DNA of 64,000 bases, from contig CAWHZU010000022.1 in assembly GCA_963833885.1 (NCBI GenBank), forward strand, positions 135,004-199,003. The letters run 5' to 3'. Shown here one piece after another: positions 58,978 through 64,000 of this stretch. This DNA is from JASHPR01 sp963833885. GTDB taxonomy: Bacteria > Actinomycetota > Actinomycetes > Streptosporangiales > Streptosporangiaceae. Positions within the stretch are counted from its first letter, which is position 1; each line of letters starts with the position of its first letter. The translations under genes and the position numbers were made by a program. The notes beneath the pieces were generated by a model. It saw nothing but the letters and a program-made list of their open reading frames with translations, had not been told where the DNA came from and made no database searches.

Positions 58978-60743
58978 TTGCGCACGTTGACCGGGGGCGA
59001 GGATCTGTCCGGCCTGGAGCAGCGGCGCACTGAGCTGCATGCGGACCTGGCAGCTATCGGCGATTTCCGGCCTGGGACGTTGTCGGCGGTGATGCGGCGG
59101 TGCGGCAAGCCGTCGTGCGCGTGCGCTGACCCGGCTCATCCCGGGCACGGCCCGCAGCACATTCTGACCAGGAAGGTGGCGGGCAAGACGGTGTCGGCGC
59201 ACATCAGGCCGGGCCCGGATCTGGAGAAGGTGGCCGGCGAGGTGGGCCGGTACCGGCAGTTCCGGCAGATCGTCGGGGAGATCGTGGAGGTGAGCGAGGC
59301 GATCTGCGAAGCCCGGCCGCTCTTGCCGCTTGACGGCGAGGGCCCGGCCGGGACCCCCGGCGAAAAGGGGGGCTCTTCGGTCAGCTCCAGGCGGAGTTCG
59401 CGGCCGAGGTAGCCGGCCTGGCGGCGCTGGCCGCGCGCTCCCTGGGCGCGGCCGGTGACCTGGAGGGGGTGGAGCTGGCCATCCGGACCGCGATGACGAG
59501 GATCGGCTGCAGGCTGCTGGAGCAGCTGCTGGGTGCCGACGTCGGCTACCGCGGGGTGCGGACCGGGTGCCCGGCCGGCCATCAGGCGCAGTTCGTCTCC
59601 TGCCGGGCCAAGACGATCGATACCGTGCTGGGGCCGGTCACGGTGCGCCGGGCCTATTACCAGTGCGCCGAGTGCGGGCATGGCGTGGTCCCCAAAGACG
59701 CCGAGCTGGGGATCGAGAACGCGTCGATGTCACCCGGGGTGCGGAAGATGGCTGCCCGGACTGCCACCGCGGTGCCGTTCGCCACGGCGGCCGGCCTGCT
59801 CGCCGAGCTGGCCGGCGTCGGCCTGACCGTCAAGCGCGTGGAGCGGGCCGCTGAAGCCGACGGTGCCGCAGCCTTCGCGCTGCTCGGCGCCGAGGCTGAT
59901 GCGATCTGCTCCCGCCAGCTGGTCCCGCTCCCGCCCGCGCCGGGCCCGGACATGCTCTACATCGCCGTCGATGGCACCGGCGTTCCGATGGTGCCCGCGG
60001 CAACCCAGGACCGGGCTGGCAAGGCCGGGGACGGCCGGGCACGCACCCGCGAGGCCAAGATGGCATGCCTGTTCACCCAGACCATCACCGATGACGACGG
60101 CTTCCCGGTCCGCGACCCCGGCTCCTCGTCCTACCTGGCCACCTTCGACCCCGCCAGCCGGTTCGGCCAGCTGGTGGACGCCGAGGCCCGCCGCCGCGGC
60201 AGCGAGCAGATCCGCCAGCTCGTCGTGCTCGGCGACGGCGCGGTGTGGATCTGGAACCTCGCCAGCGAGCTGTTCCCGCATGCAACCCAAATCGTGGACC
60301 TCTACCACGCCCGCGAGCACGTCCACGAGCTGGCGAACCTGGCCGCCCGGCTGCTCGCCGGCCACCGCGACGAATGGCTCGCCACCCGGCTGGCCGAACT
60401 CGACGCCGGCCAAATCCCCGCCCTGCTCGCCGCTGGCCACGGCCTGCGCTTCATCGGCTCGCTGGCCCATGAACGCGACAAAGCCCTTGGCTACTTCGAA
60501 ACCAACGCCCACCGGATGCGCTACCAGCACTTCCGCGCCCTGGGCCTGTTCGTCGGCTCCGGCACTGTCGAAGCAGGCTGCAAACACGTCATCGGCCAGC
60601 GCCTCAAGCTATCGGGCATGCGCTGGAACATCCCCGGCGCCACCGGCATCGCCACCCTGCGCTGCCAGGAAGCCAGCAACCGCTGGGAAGAAATCTGGAA
60701 ACGGCCGCACAACCAGACCAGGGCAGCCCGGCAGGCAATCTGA
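58978..60743 (+). CDS. ISKra4-type transposase, copy 1, joined by -1 frameshift
   Basis: The first frame (TTG start, to 59412) has 144 residues with a DUF6788-like block (MRRCGKPSCACADPAHPGHGPQHILTRKVAGKTV). The second frame lacks its own proper start, since meaningful sequence (LFGQLQAEFAAEVAGLAALAARSLGAAG) begins before the first ATG/GTG and continues to 60743. A slip of -1 at AAAAGGGGGGC (59363-59373) fuses them to about 588 residues. DDE residues lie in YIAVDGTGVPM, VVLGDGAVWIWN and GTVEAGCKHVIGQ; zinc-like CAECGH is present. Confidence 0.88.
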
Positions 60744-60826
60744 GAACGCCAGCACACTCAGAACACGCAGGCAACACCAAGCTACCCGTCAGTCACCTAC
60801 AAAATTGGCGCACACCCGTGCCGCCC

Positions 60827-62748
60827 GGGTGCGCGACACGAATGTAGGCCAGGGGTGTCGGCGCAGCTTGGTGCGTTAATCTGAGAGTATGAATACTCTC
60901 AGTCTGGGTTGCGCACGTTGACCGGGGGCGAGGATCTGTCCGGCCTGGAGCAGCGGCGCACTGAGCTGCATGCGGACCTGGCAGCTATCGGCGATTTCCG
61001 GCCTGGGACGTTGTCGGCGGTGATGCGGCGGTGCGGCAAGCCGTCGTGCGCGTGCGCTGACCCGGCTCATCCCGGGCACGGCCCGCAGCACATTCTGACC
61101 AGGAAGGTGGCGGGCAAGACGGTGTCGGCGCACATCAGGCCGGGCCCGGATCTGGAGAAGGTGGCCGGCGAGGTGGGCCGGTACCGGCAGTTCCGGCAGA
61201 TCGTCGGGGAGATCGTGGAGGTGAGCGAGGCGATCTGCGAAGCCCGGCCGCTCTTGCCGCTTGACGGCGAGGGCCCGGCCGGGACCCCCGGCGAAAAGGG
61301 GGGCTCTTCGGTCAGCTCCAGGCGGAGTTCGCGGCCGAGGTAGCCGGCCTGGCGGCGCTGGCCGCGCGCTCCCTGGGCGCGGCCGGTGACCTGGAGGGGG
61401 TGGAGCTGGCCATCCGGACCGCGATGACGAGGATCGGCTGCAGGCTGCTGGAGCAGCTGCTGGGTGCCGACGTCGGCTACCGCGGGGTGCGGACCGGGTG
61501 CCCGGCCGGCCATCAGGCGCAGTTCGTCTCCTGCCGGGCCAAGACGATCGATACCGTGCTGGGGCCGGTCACGGTGCGCCGGGCCTATTACCAGTGCGCC
61601 GAGTGCGGGCATGGCGTGGTCCCCAAAGACGCCGAGCTGGGGATCGAGAACGCGTCGATGTCACCCGGGGTGCGGAAGATGGCTGCCCGGACTGCCACCG
61701 CGGTGCCGTTCGCCACGGCGGCCGGCCTGCTCGCCGAGCTGGCCGGCGTCGGCCTGACCGTCAAGCGCGTGGAGCGGGCCGCTGAAGCCGACGGTGCCGC
61801 AGCCTTCGCGCTGCTCGGCGCCGAGGCTGATGCGATCTGCTCCCGCCAGCTGGTCCCGCTCCCGCCCGCGCCGGGCCCGGACATGCTCTACATCGCCGTC
61901 GATGGCACCGGCGTTCCGATGGTGCCCGCGGCAACCCAGGACCGGGCTGGCAAGGCCGGGGACGGCCGGGCACGCACCCGCGAGGCCAAGATGGCATGCC
62001 TGTTCACCCAGACCATCACCGATGACGACGGCTTCCCGGTCCGCGACCCCGGCTCCTCGTCCTACCTGGCCACCTTCGACCCCGCCAGCCGGTTCGGCCA
62101 GCTGGTGGACGCCGAGGCCCGCCGCCGCGGCAGCGAGCAGATCCGCCAGCTCGTCGTGCTCGGCGACGGCGCGGTGTGGATCTGGAACCTCGCCAGCGAG
62201 CTGTTCCCGCATGCAACCCAAATCGTGGACCTCTACCACGCCCGCGAGCACGTCCACGAGCTGGCGAACCTGGCCGCCCGGCTGCTCGCCGGCCACCGCG
62301 ACGAATGGCTCGCCACCCGGCTGGCCGAACTCGACGCCGGCCAAATCCCCGCCCTGCTCGCCGCTGGCCACGGCCTGCGCTTCATCGGCTCGCTGGCCCA
62401 TGAACGCGACAAAGCCCTTGGCTACTTCGAAACCAACGCCCACCGGATGCGCTACCAGCACTTCCGCGCCCTGGGCCTGTTCGTCGGCTCCGGCACTGTC
62501 GAAGCAGGCTGCAAACACGTCATCGGCCAGCGCCTCAAGCTATCGGGCATGCGCTGGAACATCCCCGGCGCCACCGGCATCGCCACCCTGCGCTGCCAGG
62601 AAGCCAGCAACCGCTGGGAAGAAATCTGGAAGCGGCCGCACAACCAGACCAGGGCAGCCCGGCAGGCAATCTGAGAACGCCAGCACACTCAGAACACGCA
62701 GGCAACACCAAGCTACCCGTCAGTCACCTACAAAATTGGCGCACACCC
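60827..62748 (+). mobile_element. ISKra4-family insertion sequence, copy 2 (1922 bp), in tandem
   Basis: The same length and ends as copy 1, offset by exactly 1931 bp, and preceded and followed by the same GTGCCGCCC (60818-60826, 62749-62757). Only one difference was noticed: A at 60701 versus G at 62632, a silent Lys codon change. A tandem dimer with one shared target copy between the elements. Confidence 0.88.
60909..62674 (+). CDS. ISKra4-type transposase, copy 2, joined by -1 frameshift
   Basis: Protein identical to copy 1 in both frames (first part to 61343, second to 62674), with the same slip site at 61294-61304 and intact catalytic residues. Both copies therefore look functional, and one could supply transposase for the other. 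The palindrome before the start is also preserved (60881-60902). Confidence 0.88.
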
Positions 62749-62805
62749 GTGCCGCCCGGCGCCCCCGGCAAGTGCTCCTGCCCGAGGCCACCAGGGGTGC
62801 GGTTC

Positions 62806-62858
62806 CATGATCGTGGTGGGAAAAGACGCTCATTCGGTCGTTATCTACCACGATCATG
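62806..62858. repeat. Long inverted repeat with 29-nt loop
   Basis: CATGATCGTGGT (62806-62817) and ACCACGATCATG (62847-62858) are perfect 12-bp arms around a 29-base AT-richer loop, just outside the second IS flank. It could be a bidirectional terminator, a REP-like unit or the remnant of a small mobile element. GAAAAATACT follows the right arm. Confidence 0.6.
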
Positions 62859-63241
62859 AAAAATACTGCTCAATGCCCCGGCCGCCGACGCTGGAAACAA
62901 CGCAGCGTCACGAGATTGACGTCAGATATCACGAGCCGTAGGCGATCGGGCGTCACGCTCGGGTTGCAACGGTCGGCGGCCACGGGCTCCGGTTCAGCTT
63001 CGTGACCGTCGGCAGGTGGCTGGGCGAGGAGCGCGGGACGACCGGGCGAACCGGTGGGGATACCCGCGAAACCAGTGGAGGCACCGGGTCAGAACGGGCG
63101 GGGATGCCGGGACAGAACGGGCGAGACACCGGGACGGAGCAGGTGTCCTGCCGAACCGTTGACCGGGTCTGGCTACGGGGTTAGTGTCCCGGATAACGAG
63201 GACGAGACAGACTGGTCTCTCTCAGCGGCGAGGTGGGTGCC
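62859..63241 (+). other. Intergenic region with promoter for the MetE-like gene
   Basis: TTGACC (63159-63164), 17 bases, then TAGTGT (63182-63187) make a good promoter about 55 bases before the ATG at 63242, which is preceded by GAGGTG. The stretch 63030-63140 holds degenerate short repeats built on ACGGGCG/CCGGGAC; a 60-codon GTG frame across it (63002-63184) looks non-coding. Confidence 0.5.
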
Positions 63242-64000
63242 ATGGCTGACTACGATCCGCGCACCGCGACGGGAATCCCGACCGAACCGGTCGGCTCGCT
63301 GCCGCGCCCGAGCAAGCTGCAGCAGGCGTACGGCCAGTACGACGGCGGGGAGATCACCCACGATCAGCTCGAAGCCGAGCAGGACAAGGCGGTCAGGGAC
63401 TCGATCGAGCGCGGCGAGGCGACCGGCGAGCCGATCATCTCCGACGGCGAGCAGCGGTGGTCGAGCTTCGCCACGTACGCGATCACCGACACCCTGGCCG
63501 GAACCGGGCTTGCCGACCAGCTGGCCGGGGACGGGGGGCAGTACTTCGCGATCTTCGCCGACGGGCACCGGCGGCAGCTGCCGCGGCTCACCGGCGGGCC
63601 GTTCCGGTACAAGACCTACGCGGCGGACACGTTGAGCAAGTCGATCGGGCTGGCCAGCAAGCCGATGAAGCAGGCCGTGATCGCCCCGTCCATGCTGGCG
63701 CTGCTGTACCCGCTGGACGACGACGTTCCCGGCTACTCGCGGGAGAGCTTCGAGGAAGACCTCGTCAACGAGTGCGAGAAGGACATCAGGCAGGCGTTTG
63801 CCGCGGGCGCGGCGCGAGTGTCCATCGACTTCACCGAGGGCCGCCTGGCCACCAGGGCCGATCCCCGTAACCCGTGGACCGGCCGGGGCATGCTGCCGCA
63901 CTTCATCGAGCTCAACAACCGGGTGCTGGCCAGATTCAGCCCCGAGGAGCGATCCAAGATCGGCATCCACACCTGCCCGGGCGGCGACCGCGACTCGGTG
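63242..64000 (+). CDS. MetE-like (cobalamin-independent methionine synthase family) methyltransferase, 3'-truncated
   Basis: 253 codons are present and the frame is open at the window end. TEPVGSLPRPSKLQQAYGQYDGGEITHDQLEAEQDKAVRDSIERGEATGEPIISDGEQRWSSFATY matches the UROD/MetE-like catalytic barrel, where GS-x-PRP is the start signature. SIDFTEGRLATR and IGIHTCPGGD (zinc-site His/Cys beginning) continue it. Stand-alone barrels of this type can methylate homocysteine using alternative methyl donors; whether it makes methionine is unknown. The ATG at 63242 has GAGGTGGG upstream. Confidence 0.85.
   Translation, partial: MADYDPRTATGIPTEPVGSLPRPSKLQQAYGQYDGGEITHDQLEAEQDKAVRDSIERGEATGEPIISDGEQRWSSFATYAITDTLAGTGLADQLAGDGGQYFAIFADGHRRQLPRLTGGPFRYKTYAADTLSKSIGLASKPMKQAVIAPSMLALLYPLDDDVPGYSRESFEEDLVNECEKDIRQAFAAGAARVSIDFTEGRLATRADPRNPWTGRGMLPHFIELNNRVLARFSPEERSKIGIHTCPGGDRDSV

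Larger units (their letters stand above)
58896..60817 (+). mobile_element. ISKra4-family insertion sequence, copy 1 (1922 bp)
   Basis: Left end GGGTGCGCGAC and right end GGCGCACACCC are imperfect inverted repeats; over about 20 bases inward from GTG, 14 match. The 9-bp sequence GTGCCGCCC flanks both sides (58887-58895 and 60818-60826), a target duplication. It contains a two-frame transposase with a DUF6788-like first part and a DDE second part, as in the ISKra4 family. Confidence 0.88.

Noticed and set aside
58945..59202. Minus-strand 85-codon frame over the IS left part
   Set aside because: Present in both IS copies only because the copies are identical; opposite to the transposase and without features.
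63002..63184. 60-codon GTG frame before the MetE-like gene
   Set aside because: Gly/Thr/Arg-rich translation of degenerate repeats, no ribosome binding site, and it overlaps the promoter of the next gene.
1..64000. CRISPR array, prophage or tRNA genes
   Set aside because: No regularly spaced repeats, phage structural genes or cloverleaf-like sequence could be recognised.

Overview
This is a very GC-rich window from an actinomycete chromosome. The evidence is the strong GC bias at third codon positions, frequent GTG starts, ATGA-type stop/start overlaps, two ordinary ECF sigma factors plus an ECF42-type one, an Rv1733c-like membrane protein, an ergothioneine operon and many GntR/TetR/MarR/MerR regulators. 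No rRNA, tRNA, CRISPR array or prophage is visible. The genus cannot be fixed from this sequence; a Streptosporangiales-like or Streptomyces-like actinobacterium would fit.

Layout. 1-4.2 kb: end of an ECF sigma gene translationally coupled to a membrane protein and an ABC exporter, then a small HTH regulator with a membrane coiled-coil partner. 4.2-11.6 kb: LtrA protein, polytopic DUF2029-like protein, MarR-MFS efflux pair with an obvious operator, GNAT acetyltransferase, and a SigE-type sigma factor with a membrane-anchored partner. 11.7-17.8 kb: a dimethylglycine/sarcosine-dehydrogenase-like enzyme and a choline-kinase-like kinase diverge from an APC permease and a HutC-type GntR regulator, with a GTCTAGAC operator between them. 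18-30.7 kb: mixed genes, including a frameshifted alcohol dehydrogenase, an editing-domain-less threonyl-tRNA synthetase behind a Thr-rich leader peptide and terminator, a secreted CBM2-GH5 cellulase, a TipA-like MerR regulator, an ECF42/DGPF pair and an ArsR-SRPBCC fusion under a double operator. 30.9-34.8 kb: a short Rho paralogue with a long leader, a gamma-carbonic anhydrase and a Tyr/Asp-repeat envelope protein.

34.8-54 kb is a catabolic island. A minus-strand operon (split transketolase, GSA-like aminotransferase, fused CaiB/BaiF CoA-transferase, overlapping at every junction) diverges from a BetI-like TetR gene. Downstream is a plus-strand operon: SDR, aldehyde dehydrogenase, class II glutamine amidotransferase, GntR, glutamine-synthetase-like ligase, racemase-type enolase-superfamily enzyme, APC permease and class V aminotransferase. 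Its enzyme set matches the logic of gamma-glutamylated amine/amino-alcohol degradation. A ThuA/cyclase/class II aldolase/PfkB-kinase module follows. The island looks like uptake and stepwise breakdown of an amino compound or amino-sugar-like compound; the substrate is not known.

54-58.7 kb: ergothioneine genes egtA-B-C-D in minus-strand order, with egtC frameshifted and no egtE. 58.9-62.8 kb: two almost identical 1922-bp ISKra4-type insertion sequences in tandem, separated and flanked by the same 9-bp target sequence, each with a likely -1 frameshift signal. 63.2-64 kb: the start of a MetE-like methyltransferase gene.

Two patterns cut across the window. Seven single-base frameshifts break otherwise well-conserved reading frames in six genes, so assembly error must be considered before calling pseudogenes. 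Several genes also carry tandem direct repeats at or just beyond the 3' end, four of them clearly spanning the stop codon.
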